DNA of 64,000 nucleotides, taken from Ischnura elegans. Taxonomy: Eukaryota; Arthropoda; Insecta; Odonata; Coenagrionidae. The DNA lies in NCBI RefSeq assembly GCF_921293095.1, contig NC_060248.1, positions 129,654,972 to 129,718,971 on the forward strand, in the 5' to 3' direction. Under the pieces are notes generated by a model that was given only the letters and a program-made list of their open reading frames with translations, made no database searches and was not told where the DNA came from. This document shows positions 1 to 11,440 of the stretch, one piece after another (position 1 is the stretch's first letter; the number at the start of each line of letters is the position of its first letter). Position numbers and translations under genes: made by a program.

Positions 1-863
1 ACATCAATTTAGAGAACTACAAAGAATAGACACAATAAGAAAGTTAGATGAAAAATATAAAATTAGATTCAGCAGAAGTTAATATGCCTAAAGTACTGGT
101 TAGACACTGGTATAGATCATTATGTACTACCAAATTCACTGCTATTCAGGATACTGTGTTGCATATGAAACCTATATTGGCAGGTGAGGGTTGACATTCT
201 GTTGCTATATCCTAATTAGGAACATCTCGAACCACCCACAGTGAAGCATAAAGAATGCAAGCCCAGCAATTGATCCACAATTATAAATAATAGGCAACAT
301 GAAAATATTATACTTTTCATCTTTCACGTTTCGCCTAATACGGAGGCAATCGGTCCAATGACAAGAAAATGTGTACATCTCGTTACAATTCTGTTTCACC
401 ACTTGACTGCATATCTTTATTATCAATTCACATTTCCATTAATTGTGTGGCATTTCAACTGCCAAAGCAAGACAAGTGGTCACCTGTGGATTTGATGATA
501 ACTGAATCGAAGTGTAAAAGTTACGGGAGGATGTATAAAAGGTTAGAAACAATTTATAAGAGAAAGAGCAATAAATAGTTGCTGGGCCATTTTTAGTTGA
601 AGAAACAATACAAAAATACCAAATTCAAGCTGCTGACTGGCTCATTTCGGAGAATCTGATCTGGTGTGAAGCAGCACTCCCAATAGACACCTGGAGAAAA
701 TCTTTGCATCCTGGATGGCCGTTAGGGTGGTCCTTATTTTTTCGATTTTTCGAATTTCTTTCGGGACGCCCCCTCATTTTATGCCAATTGGTGTAAAAAC
801 ATATTCTGTAAAATATTATTGCAATTGGATAACGGGAAAACGTGCCGCATAGCACTCTAAGTT
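1..863. other. AT-rich stretch, no gene recognised
   Basis: No exon with convincing coding character was found on either strand. Near 728 the motif GGTGGTCCTTATTTT followed by AT-rich sequence resembles a stretch near 28622, so part of this block is probably an old transposon remnant. It lies downstream of the last recognised TCAIM exon and may be intron or 3' flank of that gene. Confidence 0.4.
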
Positions 864-1066
864 GCCGGCCTCGGTGGCGGCGGGGTAAAGTCCTCGCCTG
901 CCAAACCGTAGGTCGCGGGTTCGAATCCCGCCTGGGTAGGTGATCCCTCTCCAGGGCATGGATGTTTGTGTTGTACTCTGTTAATATTGAAATCCCTCGT
1001 TGTAAAAGGCCGTTATGTGCTGTTTACGGGGGTTGTGATAAATAAATAAATAAATAAATAAAGAAA
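864..1066 (+). mobile_element. tRNA-derived SINE with AAAT tail
   Basis: The 5' part looks like a tRNA-type RNA polymerase III promoter: an A-box-like stretch near 874-885 and a B box near 911-932 containing GGTTCGAATCCC. It is followed by an unrelated body and a tail of AAAT repeats (about 1040-1062). A second copy at 26020-26228 shares the tRNA-like head and the body (for example CTCGCCTGCCAAAC and GCCTGGGTAGG), which identifies it as a dispersed SINE rather than a tRNA gene. No intact cloverleaf was traced. Confidence 0.85.
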
Positions 1067-1440
1067 TTTTGGTATTTTCGGCTGTTGTTCGGATATGAAT
1101 GGCGATAAGAAAGCGCTGGTATTTTCCAACTGTATTTCTATGGTAACTAACGATACTCTGGACATTTGGCTTGCTACTCCTAAAATATTTTCCAATTGTG
1201 ACCAGTGGTTCCTGAGATACGGCCCCAAGAGTGAGCGCGCCCCACCCCAGGCAGACATTTTTGGTGGCATGCGGGTTGCATACTCTCAACATTTGTCGAT
1301 CATTCTCACTCATCATAAAACCATAAAATTATTTAGATAAACTTTAATATTCATCAATATAACCTTAAATGCTATATTTAACGCTGTTTATTGCCAAAAC
1401 GGGCTGTTATTTGGACTCAGTGATTAATTCTCCTTAGGCT

Positions 1441-1965
1441 TTGAAATATTTAAAACAGAGGAACATTAGTGTCCAACGACTTCCCAATCTTCGCGTCGAA
1501 GACACTTTTTACACCAGCTTGTACATGTAGTGCCGGCATGGTAGAAGCAAATTATACTTTTTGAGAAGCTGCTCTAATAAGGCGCATGTGCAACTGAGTC
1601 TCCCAATGTTGGTCGCATTAGTATCGTAGTAGAATACTTGGACATTTTCATATAGGTTCCACTCCTTCAGCATCTGATACACAGCAACGGCTTGATATTT
1701 CCCACTGCCTGATTATGCAATTGTAACCCCAAGTAAATGCTTAGCTCCCGGACTTGTGGCTATGATAGGAAGCCTATTTACCAGTTCTTTGCCCATCATT
1801 GCTGGAAGAAATATTCCGTCCAAATACTCCTGCGTACTCCTGCCGTAAACGCTCGTGGCTGTGACGGATAGATGAGCGATCTATGAAAAATTCGTCAATA
1901 TTTTGATGAAATACTTCAGCAGCTGCAATCAAAATATGAACACCTTCCCTGTCCCTCACTTTGCA
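1441..1965 (-). pseudogene. Transposon-derived coding remnant (arthropod repeat protein)
   Basis: Reading the minus strand with at least two frame changes gives a continuous protein-like text. It includes an acidic segment (VFHQNIDEFFIDRSSIR), then a block reading DTNATNIGRLSCTCALLEQL followed by a CRHYMYKL-type motif. This pattern (DTxAxNxGR, then CRHxxxxL) matches my memory of a family of repetitive hypothetical proteins common in arthropod and cnidarian genomes, probably transposon encoded. In-frame stops near 1790 and 1720 show it is dead. The superfamily was not established. Confidence 0.5.
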
Positions 1966-2044
1966 TTTATAACTGCGACAAATCTCAAAGTGATCAGGTT
2001 TATGTTAGCAGACAGATCGGGCTAATGCTGAGGGCAGGTTATAA

Positions 2045-2330
2045 AGGCCTGGTTGCACGGTACATTAACACGTACAAGTTAATGTACGTTTACGTGAATG
2101 ATTTTGGTGGACCAGGATTTTAATTTTTTTTTTTCACGAACGCGGGGCCCCCAAAAGCGCGGGGCCCGGGGCGGTCGCCCCGCCCTAAGGCCGGCCCTGA
2201 CCAGAACAGAACATGTACGAATGCATGAACCAAATTAGAGCAGGTTCTATTTTCTGTGCATGCATTCGCACAAGTTGGGTGGTTGCACGGTGCATTTTGG
2301 CATTCATTTTCACATTCATACATTTAACCT
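2045..2330. mobile_element. Composite MITE remnant with GC-rich hAT-like end
   Basis: The block at about 2138-2200 is very GC-rich (GGGGCCCGGGGCGGTCGCCC then GGCCGGCCCTGACC) and matches the reverse complement of a widespread MITE end beginning CAGGGCCGGCCTTAGGG. It sits inside a second repeat whose motif GGTTGCACGGT recurs at about 2052 and 2280, so one element appears inserted into another. Confidence 0.5.
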
Positions 2331-2975
2331 TAATCTTAATCCACTAAGCTAACCTATCCTACGGAGAGATGCTGAGCTTGATTGACAGAGGCCAAATGAG
2401 TAGGGACTCGCTGGCCTCAAATATGACTAGCCCATCTAAATGCCGTAGCCATCTTCAGTGGAGGGGATTGACGAGGAGCAGAATTGCTGTTAACAGAGAC
2501 TCTCCAAAACAAGTAAAGCCATGGCTTGTTTTTGATCTTTTTACACCCTTTCTAAAGCAATAAACAGAACAATTCACTTCGTGCCAAACTTGAAATTATT
2601 TTCTGACCTTTTATTAAGTCTTCTAAATATTTTAAAATTAGGTTCAGTCATCGGCAAATCCGAGATGTCTGCACTCCTCGCCACTGATTATCAACAATAT
2701 GCTAGCAATTTTACTGATCTTTTGGGAAAGACAATGACCCATAATAATCATATCCTCAAGGTGCAAAAATCACCTTGAAAGTTGGCAATGGGAATTTGTG
2801 CCAACAGTAGAGAAGCATTTACTAAAGCTACCACACTTGAATATGTTAGTATATAGTAAGATTATGAGTGTATAGTAGTAATAAGGGAGAACACATCATG
2901 AAGGAAACAATAGTCAATTTAATGTCCTTTGTAATGAAGTTGATTCCAATTTGATAAAACTAAATAGTGACTTAC
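2331..2975. other. Presumed intron or 3' region of the TCAIM-like gene
   Basis: This lies immediately 3' (minus strand) of a clear GTAAGT donor at 2975-2970. No exon matching the remaining two thirds of a TCAIM protein was recognised here, so the rest of the gene is probably beyond the left window edge. Confidence 0.45.
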
Positions 2976-5900
2976 AATAGCCTCTCAGCATCCCTTGATT
3001 TCCTAATTTTGTTTTCCATGGCCCGCACACGAACAAATGGTGATGTGCCATCATTTTCAAATCCAGTGCCTCTGAGGTCAATGCCTTCCCAACCCCTGGG
3101 CTGTGCCCCAGCCCACGACCTCGATGTAGCCTGGGGAGGCTTCAGAGGTGATGGTATAGCATCCACATATGATGTCGGAAGCCCACAGGATCTCAGAATT
3201 TCAAGCACTGTTTTCCTGAGGTCCCTTTCCGCAAGCGTCACACGAACCTTCTGAAATGATCCTGAAAGCGCGCCAGAAATTAAAGCACACATAATGGAAG
3301 AAATAAAATCAAATTAAATGGAAAATAAAAACAAGGGTCAAGAAAATATTCTTCGTAATCAATAATTAAATGTAGTTAATATTGGAATTAGAGCGCTAAT
3401 GTAATAATTTTCCAATAGCCTTGGCACGTGACCTAATTCCAATTGCAACTAAGTCCCATTATTATAGAAAAAAGGTAAAAAAAAATTTATCATCATGTAA
3501 TAACTAGAATTCACTACATTAGTAATGTGGCATCACAGATGTATTCCAATGGCAACCAGGAGACAAGATTATTATGCAAGAACAACATTCTGGGTAATAT
3601 TATTTATTTTCAGTGATCATCAGACCCAATGACTACGGCATAGGTATTGATTGCAATGACTAGCAGAAGCTTAATAATAACTTCATTTTTAACCTGCAAG
3701 CCAATTAGTGTGTGCAAAACAATCCTCGAATTAGTGTAAATCCGATATCCTAACTTGATAGCCATTGGCGGCAAATAACCACAGCTATGCAAGATATCTT
3801 GCTGGAATGATATTTTGCCTACAAGAATTACATTTTTTTCCTCTTAGAGGAAATTATTATTTTCAAAATCCTGCCAAGGGTTTCTTTATACCAATATCCT
3901 GCATATTTGTACAGCATTATTGATATCTATGATTTTTTACTTCTTTATCATTTCTATTTCCTTACTTTTGTCGCAAGAAAGGACAATACTAGAAGCTTGT
4001 TACATTAGTCTTATGCATGCCAACAGCAAGGATGTTGTGGAGTACAGAGGATTTCCAGTTCAATAAACAATGCAAATTTACTTAACTGGCTATCATTTTT
4101 CAAAGTCATCATTTCAGCTTTGCCGCTATGACAGTGAATACTACCCTCAAATTGATCATGATTATGCTTTACAGCCTGCAACATAGCTTTATTCAACATG
4201 AGCCAGCTCCTACATACTCCTCTGTGATTCACTCAAGATACCCATAATTTTGAGCATCTTCAACATCAGGAGCATGATCAAGGGGTTTGAATTGCTTTTC
4301 TTTAACTCAGGTCTTCTCCCAGTTTATTCTGCAACAGAATTGATAAATCTACGGCAGATTTTAGCGTGGGTTATTGTGCTGGATGAAAATGACTGGTATG
4401 GGGTGGATGGTCTAATTTGGTCTATTATCACTAAGCTATGGATCTTATATTACCAGCAACCTCACCTCAACCTCCACTGTACACATCTTTAAAGAAAAAA
4501 AGACTAAATGAATCCTCGCAGAGACAAAATTCAAGTTGCCTTCTGGCTAAGTTGAATTTCAGGTAGCATTAACTTATGCCTTCATTGAATGTTTGTCTAA
4601 GACTTAAATGGCACTAATGTACACATTAAAAAACGATAGGGGCTCAAGATTAGTTTAATGGTCATCGAGGATGTACAAAATTGGTTGCGGCATTTAAAAA
4701 TATTAAAGATAATCATAAAAATAGTGGGTAAATGGAAACTGATGAGTGTCCCATTCACACCAATTTTTTTCCCATATAAAAATACGAAATTTGAAATAAT
4801 TCCTCAATAAGAATCTTGCATTGGGGATTTTTCTCAAGCAAATGGCTGCCCCTGAAACCCAGTACTTAAATTTTTTCTCTATAGAACTAATATTTCCCAT
4901 TGGATTAAATTTAACCACAACAGGTGGATATCACTGGATTAATCAGGGATAGTATGATATTTAGGAGGACACTATGGTTAGGGGGCCTAATTCATGTGGC
5001 AAAATCATTACATTACATTCAAATCTTTCTTGATACATTGTGTCAACCCCATGTTTTACTTGCCTGCCACTTACAGACCGGGGGGCAAGAGTACCATGGT
5101 TAAGGTATGAATTCTCACATGTCCAAACATAGTCTGTCCCCAAAATTACTTACCTTACGGGAGCCAGTGTCTCCCATATCCGACCAGACCCCAGAGCCAG
5201 GGGCTCTAATTAGGAGACCTATAATTCAGGGACAAGCTCAATTGGACTTTCAGCATACCAGAAAATAAAATATTGATTCCCAAAGATGAGTTTCACAATG
5301 GTAACTTTATAAGGCCCATCTTCAATGTTAATGAGATTGTCTTGATACTCTAAGTATAGAGACCATTTTTTTCATCAACTATTCATTCGCCTCAACCAGT
5401 ATGGTCTTTTTCCTGTGGATTTTTCGCAAAATATAGAGACCGTATCCACAAATCTTACCAGGCTTCCCTTGGCTACGAAGATAGAAGTGCAAATAGGCAG
5501 GAGATGCAGGCCTTTTCATCTGAAGCAGCTCGATGTATGCATTGAGCTGCTTTAGGGAGTTTTCGTTTACAGCCTGGAGAAAATGAAAGTAAAAAGTATA
5601 CCGATGGAATGAATTCTTTTCACAGCTTAATTCTCTAAAAGTATAGAGATAATATGCAATGTACACATTCAACCTGAATGTTAAAAGGGATACTAGTGAC
5701 AATTTCTCCTTACTCTTTCATTAGGATGCTGCCCAAACAAATCTGGATGCACTGAGAAGTAAAATGGTCTCAGAGCAGTCGATACTTCCCCATGGCTCAA
5801 GTGACGACGAACCACAGCAAAGCTTTTCTTCGTATTTCTTAACAAAACATCACAGTTTTTCGTGAGGAACCTGCATTTTTTAAAGAAATAATGTGTTTAA

Positions 5901-6267
5901 CAACACGCAGATTTTCTCGTAACGTTATATAAACAACGCATTGGTCCGTAGTTTTAACAAAGAACCAAGTTAATAGAGTGAATTATGTTTAAATTACACC
6001 ACAGTATATTTACAAAACAGAGACGATTCTCCTAAACAGACGTTAACGACAATGCATTTAAAAATTAAAAAAGGAAAGATCAAACACATTTACCACTTCT
6101 AATTTGCCGTCCGGCATTCCACAAGAATACCAAGACGAAGTTAACCTAAATAACATTCCCAACTTGCTAAACATCGAAACAGCCTCCCAAAATAAACATT
6201 TTAACCATTAACTTTACCATCTTCGTAAACAGATTCCTTCCAGAGGGCACATCTTGAATATGCCCAT
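2976..6267 (-). CDS. TCAIM: TCAIM-like mitochondrial protein, N-terminal part (spliced, partial)
   Basis: Minus-strand exons: tentative exon 1 6218-6267, then 5714-5870, 5459-5573 and 2976-3261, with GT..AG borders and compatible phases. Exon 2 encodes a basic leader, then LRPFYFSVHPDLFGQHPNER, the diagnostic J-domain-like HPD motif near the start of TCAIM. Exon 3 continues with NENSLKQLNAYIELLQ and LHFYLRSQGKPG. Exon 4 continues with KVRVTLAERDL, then LEILRSCGLP. This order matches vertebrate TCAIM (T-cell activation inhibitor, mitochondrial; about 496 residues in human) over roughly its first 170 residues. The C-terminal exons were not found and are presumably to the left of the window. The start is uncertain: ATGs at 6267 and 6252 share a frame whose phase joins exon 2, and a competing ATG in another frame near 6280 does not. 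The roughly 2.2-kb intron 3262-5458 is AT-rich with nothing recognisable in it. The basic N-terminus suggests mitochondrial import; biochemical function in insects is unknown. Confidence 0.85.
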
Positions 6268-7189
6268 AAACTTTTTTCATTTCCTACACAACAAATCTCA
6301 TATCATCAAACTGAAGTTCAGATAACCAGCAGGTTCATGACCGAAGATCTGCGTAGTAAACAAAACGGTAATGATTATGCCGTGCGCTGATATCGCTGCA
6401 CCAAAACCAATCTTTTCACTTTTTAGGATAATAGTGAAATTTACTCCCGCATATTCCCTGCCTTTAATGATAAGATAGTTTACCTTCACTTCACACGTGA
6501 TGTCATACTACGTAAATACGCAGAGACAGAAAGGACCCGCGTACTTTTTTGAAGGCAAATTTTGCCATAGTGACGCACTCGTCGTACTTTTCGACAAAAT
6601 ACGTCAGAAATCCGAAATGTAAATAGTTCCCAAATTTGTCACAGATTGATTGTCTTTATGTCCAGAATATTTGGAATCTCATAATTTATTGGAGCAAAAG
6701 AATACAATTTGACTCCCTAAGTCTTAAGAAGAACCTATTTGCATTCTTCTGTGCGTTCTTCTTTGAAGATATCCAAATTTCATTGTCGTATAAAATATCA
6801 ATTGTCGTACCATAATGTTCAGAGCCATAGTGAGTACCTGTATGTGTAGCCTAGAAATTTTTAAAGTGTGCCTTTTGTCGGAAATTTTTTAATGTGTATC
6901 AATTCCCTGTGATAAATGTCAAATTTGATTTGGGTTTTGTGATTATCGCGGTTTCAAATTGAAATATGGAAAACTAATATTATATTTCTAATTTTTATAA
7001 ATCTTAGTGCACATTGGTGGTTTAAATGCTGTAAATCTGTCGATTAAGTTCATCAGTTGCCTTGCTTATTTATACCACAATCGAGTCTTCACTTCCTGAT
7101 CCTCAGATAGTCTATTTAAATGCAGCCTAAATATATCCCACCTAATCCGGGTTGGGCAATCGTGAAGTCAGAATTCTTTTTTCGCTGCG
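6268..7189. promoter_or_regulatory. Shared upstream region between divergent TCAIM-like and STMP1-like genes
   Basis: About 920 bp separates the two divergently oriented start codons, so promoters and 5' UTRs of both genes must lie here or overlap. It is AT-rich with scattered CpG (for example near 6535-6605). No TATA box or initiator could be assigned with confidence and no open frame stands out. Confidence 0.45.
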
Positions 7190-7706
7190 ATGACAATTTT
7201 GACATTCCTGTACAACAGTCTTTTAATATGTTTCATAGCTGTTCATTTATTAGTAGGTGGAGCTGTAAGCATATTATATTTATTCATTTTAATTAAGATT
7301 ACTTTTGGCTTTAGATTATTTTAGCTTACAGTAGCCGTCGAAATATTAGTCCTAGAAAATGTGGTCTTGTTATGGTGATTTATCATCAAGTTAATGCTCT
7401 TGGTTCGATGTATGCCATTAAAAATTAGAATGAAAGCAAGATTATGATGGTGTTTAGAGCATTGAAAAATATAATGCTAATTTCTTTTCTTCCAGCTCAC
7501 TTTCGGTGCGGGCGTGTACGCCGGGGTGTACTTAAGCCAAAATTATGAGGTATGATATCGTATATGAAATTTTATGAGTGAAACTCTCCGATTAGGTATC
7601 AAACTTAATACTATCCCTTTTATAGATTCCAAGAGTTGATGAACCTGTACAGTTATGGGAAAAATTTAAAGCCTATCTAGACCAACATAAAAAAGCGGAC
7701 AAATAG
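7190..7706 (+). CDS. STMP1: STMP1/DUF4535-like short mitochondrial transmembrane protein
   Basis: Three short exons (7190-7264, 7496-7549, 7626-7706) are joined by GTAAGC, GTATGA and consensus acceptors, giving an uninterrupted 69-residue protein ending in TAG. Exon 1 encodes a 25-residue hydrophobic segment ending LLVGGA. Exon 2 encodes LTFGAGVYAGVYLSQNYE, the family signature (glycine-rich transmembrane stretch followed by A/S-QNY-D/E-I/V-P). Exon 3 begins IPRVDEPVQLWEKF and ends in a lysine-rich tail. Human STMP1, a 47-residue inner mitochondrial membrane microprotein linked to respiratory complexes, ends its membrane segment with YLAQNYDIPN, so exons 2 and 3 are secure. Exon 1 is inferred: the first in-frame ATG with a matching phase. 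It makes the protein longer than the human one, and an alternative first exon is possible. Transcribed away from TCAIM; a polyadenylation signal follows at 8153. Confidence 0.82.
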
Positions 7707-8152
7707 CCTGTTGAAATTGCTCTTGTGGAATTGAAAATTATCGAAGGGAAACATTCAATTTAGCTAATAGAGTATTAAATGCCATGAATGAAGTGTTCCT
7801 GTTGCATAAGACATTTACATTTTAGGGGTTTATTTTCCATTGTCAGTCGTTACTCATTCTCCGCGGGTTTTGTAGAATGAAATTATGTGTAAATTGGTGA
7901 TTTTTGTTAAAATTGTCTTGTAAAGAAATATTCAAAAGCCTGTTATTGTGAAGATTATTGATGTTAGTGTTATGATATCAATGCACTTGTTTTCATCCTA
8001 TGGTGAATCAAATGACTGTCACTTTTGAGTTTTAGGTTCTTGTGAAACCTGTTGCAAAATGACATGTGATATTTTTCATGATCACACCTATTGTAAATAT
8101 GTAAAGTTTTCATACTGTGGTTTATGTATTTATGGTATGCAAGCCATGAGGG

Positions 8153-8158
8153 AATAAA
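8153..8158 (+). terminator. Polyadenylation signal AATAAA of the STMP1-like gene
   Basis: AATAAA followed by a T-rich stretch about 450 bp after the stop codon at 7704-7706. It is the first canonical signal in the plus-strand 3' flank. Confidence 0.6.
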
Positions 8159-8375
8159 TTTTTGTACTCATTCGTGCTCTCATTTAATTATGATATTTAA
8201 TCCGTTGCCAGGACATGGTTCAAAATTAAACCATTGAAAATCTATTGCTTGCTTTACGTGCTTAAATCAGCTAACCTAATGGCTGATCTTACCTTGTAGA
8301 GGTGGCACCACTTCTCAGCCGAGGAGATCACATCACTTAGCCTGGGACCACTTGCTTACAACATATGCTGTGCTG

Positions 8376-8626
8376 CAGTAGCGGATACAGAGAAACCCCA
8401 AAGGGTGGGGGGGGGGGGCTTAAAAGATATCTTGAGTTATCTTTTATTGTAATGAAAAATAATCAAGTCACAGGCAGAGCTTCAGAAAGTTTTAATTAAA
8501 GTGATTATACACGTATACAAGACAATTCCATCTTATGATATAAAAAAGTTACAATTGTAGTTCCGCAATGTTTGGCAATGTAGGTGGCCCCGCAAGGGTC
8601 ACACCCCCCATCTGTATCCGCCACTG
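8376..8626. mobile_element. hAT-type MITE, 251 bp
   Basis: Ends are inverted repeats: CAGTAGCGGATACAGA at the left and TCTGTATCCGCCACTG at the right (15 of 16 match). Flanking 8-bp duplications CTGTGCTG and CCGTGCTG match at 7 of 8 positions, as expected for hAT elements. It has an internal G-run near 8408-8418 and no coding capacity. Confidence 0.85.
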
Positions 8627-8794
8627 CCGTGCTGTTGCTTTCAATCCTTTATTTAGTGTATTTTATTGTTTCGCAGGGTTGGGTTTTTGCATCCTGCATA
8701 CGTCATGCCAGTTTGACAGTGAATGCATTGAAAAATATTAGCGTTTTGAAAATTACAGAGCACTTCTTCCTGGGCACTACAGCCTTTTGTCAGC

Positions 8795-9440
8795 TTTAGC
8801 CTCCTTTACATCTTTCCTCCACTCCTCTCTCTTGATGGCCTTCTTTCTCCTAGCAGCCTGGTCTGCAACCACTCCACCTTACCATTTTAGGCGTTGACGT
8901 CCTCTTCTTTTTTCATTGGACAATTTTCCTTCCCAAACTCTTGGTCACTCTCTACTCCGGTACTCTAATCAAATGTCCCATCCAATTGAGTCTCTGTGAC
9001 TTGAAAAATCTCATAATATCTTGGCCATCTATGAGGCTGTAAAATTCTTCATTGTTTTCGAAAAACTCCATTTTCTTGTATGGGTCCAAAACTTTTTCTT
9101 AGGATCCTCCTCGCAAAAACTCCGTGCGTGTGCCTCTGCTATTGATAATTTCGAGCATTCACATCCTAACATTAGTGACAATAGACTTATTGAAGTTTTA
9201 TATATTTTATATTTAGTATTTCTTCTGACCAGTCTACTTTTCAACAGTTTGTGATTTGCAAAGTACATTTTGTTGCCAGGAGAGATTCCATCTTTCATGC
9301 TGGTGCTCATTGAGTTATGACAACCACTTCCTCTTCCTCTATTTAAGGCTCTTCAATAGCCTCATCACCCAGTTCCTCTTATGTTCATGCAACTCCTCAA
9401 TCTCTTGCTCAAACACTTCATCATTTAATGGGTCGCACAT
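8795..9440 (-). pseudogene. LINE reverse-transcriptase C-terminal remnant
   Basis: In the minus strand, GNKMYFANHKLLKSRLVRR followed by KYKIYKTSI (about 9272-9195) is the typical stretch after the RT domain in a common arthropod LINE group, where GNKxYYAxxxLLKSKLLSRxxK leads to YKTLIRP. Downstream, with frameshifts, come GPIQENGVF-like text, then a DGTFD- or WMGHLIRVPE-like block and REEWRKDVKEAK. Upstream, LNEHQHERW resembles the YLGSxL... segment. Several stops and frame changes make it a pseudogene. The clade (RTE-like) is a guess. Confidence 0.7.
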
Positions 9441-9441
9441 A

Positions 9442-9640
9442 CAGAGGCATAGCTAGGAATTAAGGCTGGGGGGGTTTAGGTGCAACTTTTACCGGGGTGT
9501 GTGGGGGTATTGAATACCCACCAGGATAAGCGGTAGGTGCAAGATAAATAAATGGTGGATGTTTAAGATAAATGGTTCAAAATGGTGAGTTTTACAGCTT
9601 TCTGAGGGATATTTTATCAATCCTTACACTATTATATTTT
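9442..9640 (+). mobile_element. MITE fragment, CAGxGGCxxAGCTAGG family
   Basis: Begins CAGAGGCATAGCTAGGAATT and continues GGCTGGGGGGGTTTAGGTGC, GGTGTGTGGGGGTATTGAAT and a CCTTACACTATT segment. All of these recur in copies near 23859, 24066 (inverted), 24490 and 25394. The right end is missing or replaced after about 9640. Confidence 0.7.
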
Positions 9641-9841
9641 GGCTTTGGTGCTGGCTTCCGGATGCTGCTTTCCGGAGGCAGCATTTTCCGGAGACAGGAT
9701 TTTGCGAGACAGGGCCTTTTGCTACAGGCCTTTTGCGCGAAAAACCTTGGATAAGTTCGGAGGAAGTTTGAGGAATTTCTGGGGGGGGAGGGGTACCAGA
9801 AATTTTTTTGGGGGGGAAACACTAAAAAATGCCACATCTAT

Positions 9842-10057
9842 ACACATAGAAACTAGGTCACTGTGACGTCACGTGGAGTGGCATCACATGGGCGCCAATC
9901 TGGCCGTTTTCAAATGAGGATAAATTGGCCACTGCCATTCGACTAAACCGGTATTTCTAAAACCAAATAATTTGTATAGTATGAATACACTAATGGTGGG
10001 TAACGAATCGCAATCAATGCCTTTCGTTTTCTTTTATCAAGGAAACTACCCTATTAG
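9842..10057 (-). mobile_element. Truncated copy of the roughly 660-bp TIR element family
   Basis: The reverse complement of this block matches the left third of the elements at 27740-28401 and 43299-43960. Shared segments include the end AGGAAACTACCCTATTAG, GGTAACGAATCGCAATCAAT, CAAATGAGGATAAA and TGACGTCACGTGGAG. It stops at about 9842, so it is truncated. Confidence 0.8.
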
Positions 10058-11293
10058 CAGTGCCAAGACCCAGCATGAGTGCAAACAAAGGTCTATTGGC
10101 ACTGTACTAAGAGGGTCCCTAGTGTACACCCCTGCAGCAGCAGGTACGAACTGCCAGAAGTTCTTCCCATCTTCCATCTGCTTCCATTGGCCGCCGAGTG
10201 TGATGCCTCCTCTCAGCAGTGCTTAAAGGTGAACCTGGGGGTCACACCTCGTGGAATTTAGTACCCTTGGGGACCCTGCATTCAGAACCAGGGAATGGAG
10301 ATTCAACTATGCAGCGAGCGTGTTAAGGTAGAACAATCGCAATGAGTTGCAGTTTAGAAGAAGAAATAAAATGAGTTACATAAGCCTTCAGACAAAAAGG
10401 TAATAGCGTACCTTAGATTTCATTTTAACTTTCAATTAGAGAAGAGGTGCAACAATATGCATCATACATATTTAATCCAGGATTTTTTTGATGTATACAT
10501 CTGATGCCAGAATATCAACTGTTCTCCACGTATGAAGAACGCCTTACGATGCTCTTTAAATAAGAAGAATGGTTAATAAAGCATCTATGGCCATGCATCA
10601 ACAGAAATATAATGATCGAGTTACTTTCAGGAAGGTTTTTAGTTTGTTTTTTACGGTTTAGGATAGAATTGAGTTTGCTCTGAGATATATGGTGAGATTA
10701 AAAATTGAATATTTTCCATAAGTATTATACAGATAAGAGGAATGATATGCTGCTATGAAATAACTTAAGTGAAGTACCACATTTTATCTTGACCTTGGCC
10801 CTCAACAGCCAGTCGGCAGTTCATGCATCCTCCTTTTCACATTTATTTCATCCTCCAACATGCAGGTGATTCCAGTCTTTTTTATGGACCCACTATCAGC
10901 ACTTTTACCACTCTCACAATCTCTTAATCTCTATTGCAAACCCATTCCCACCTCCTAGCCCAGAGAAAATTCTTCATCTTGACTGCGTTGCTTCTCCAAC
11001 AGATGAACCCTTCTCACCCAATCACAAAATCTCTCCTCCAGTAATATTCACTTTTCTAAGAGTCATTTGTTATACATATTTCAGGCCCACTGCTCTCAAT
11101 AGCCTTTTATTATATTTCCCATCGTATCCATGTTTTCCTTGCCAATCAAAGAGAGAAATGAGTTGCCCAGCTAATTGATTTAATCTGCTGGTGGAAAACT
11201 ACCTTGCCACTATGAAGTCAGCTTCTTTGCAATAAATATTGTAAAACAGCATAGTGAGAAGATACCGCACTTTCCATTTATTTGAGTGGTCAA
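10058..11293. other. Intergenic, nothing recognised
   Basis: Moderately AT-rich with only short open frames lacking coding character on both strands. No inverted-repeat pair or tandem repeat was spotted. Confidence 0.4.
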
Positions 11294-11440
11294 CAGTGGG
11301 GGATTCAGAGGTGATAGGGGTGCCTGTAGCCACCACCTGAAGCATCCAATTTACACTAGATATAATGATAACTTTCTTTGAACCCCCACTACTGCTGGGA
11401 GGTCACCCCTCCACATATCCCAATCCTGGATCCACTACTG
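11294..11440. mobile_element. hAT-type MITE with perfect 8-bp target duplication
   Basis: Left end CAGTGGGGGATTCAGA, right end TCCTGGATCCACTACTG. The 8 bases on each side (11286-11293 and 11441-11448) are identical: GTGGTCAA. Interior text (CCAATTTACACTAGATA, CCCCCACTACTGCTGG) is shared with copies at 17170 and 62397. Confidence 0.9.

Noticed and set aside
864-945. Apparent tRNA gene with a strong B box
   Set aside because: No complete cloverleaf, a dispersed copy at 26020 with the same non-tRNA body, and an AAAT tail identify a SINE.
2967-3254. Plus-strand open frame opposite the TCAIM-like exon
   Set aside because: The minus-strand frame matches TCAIM and has splice sites; the plus frame is its shadow.
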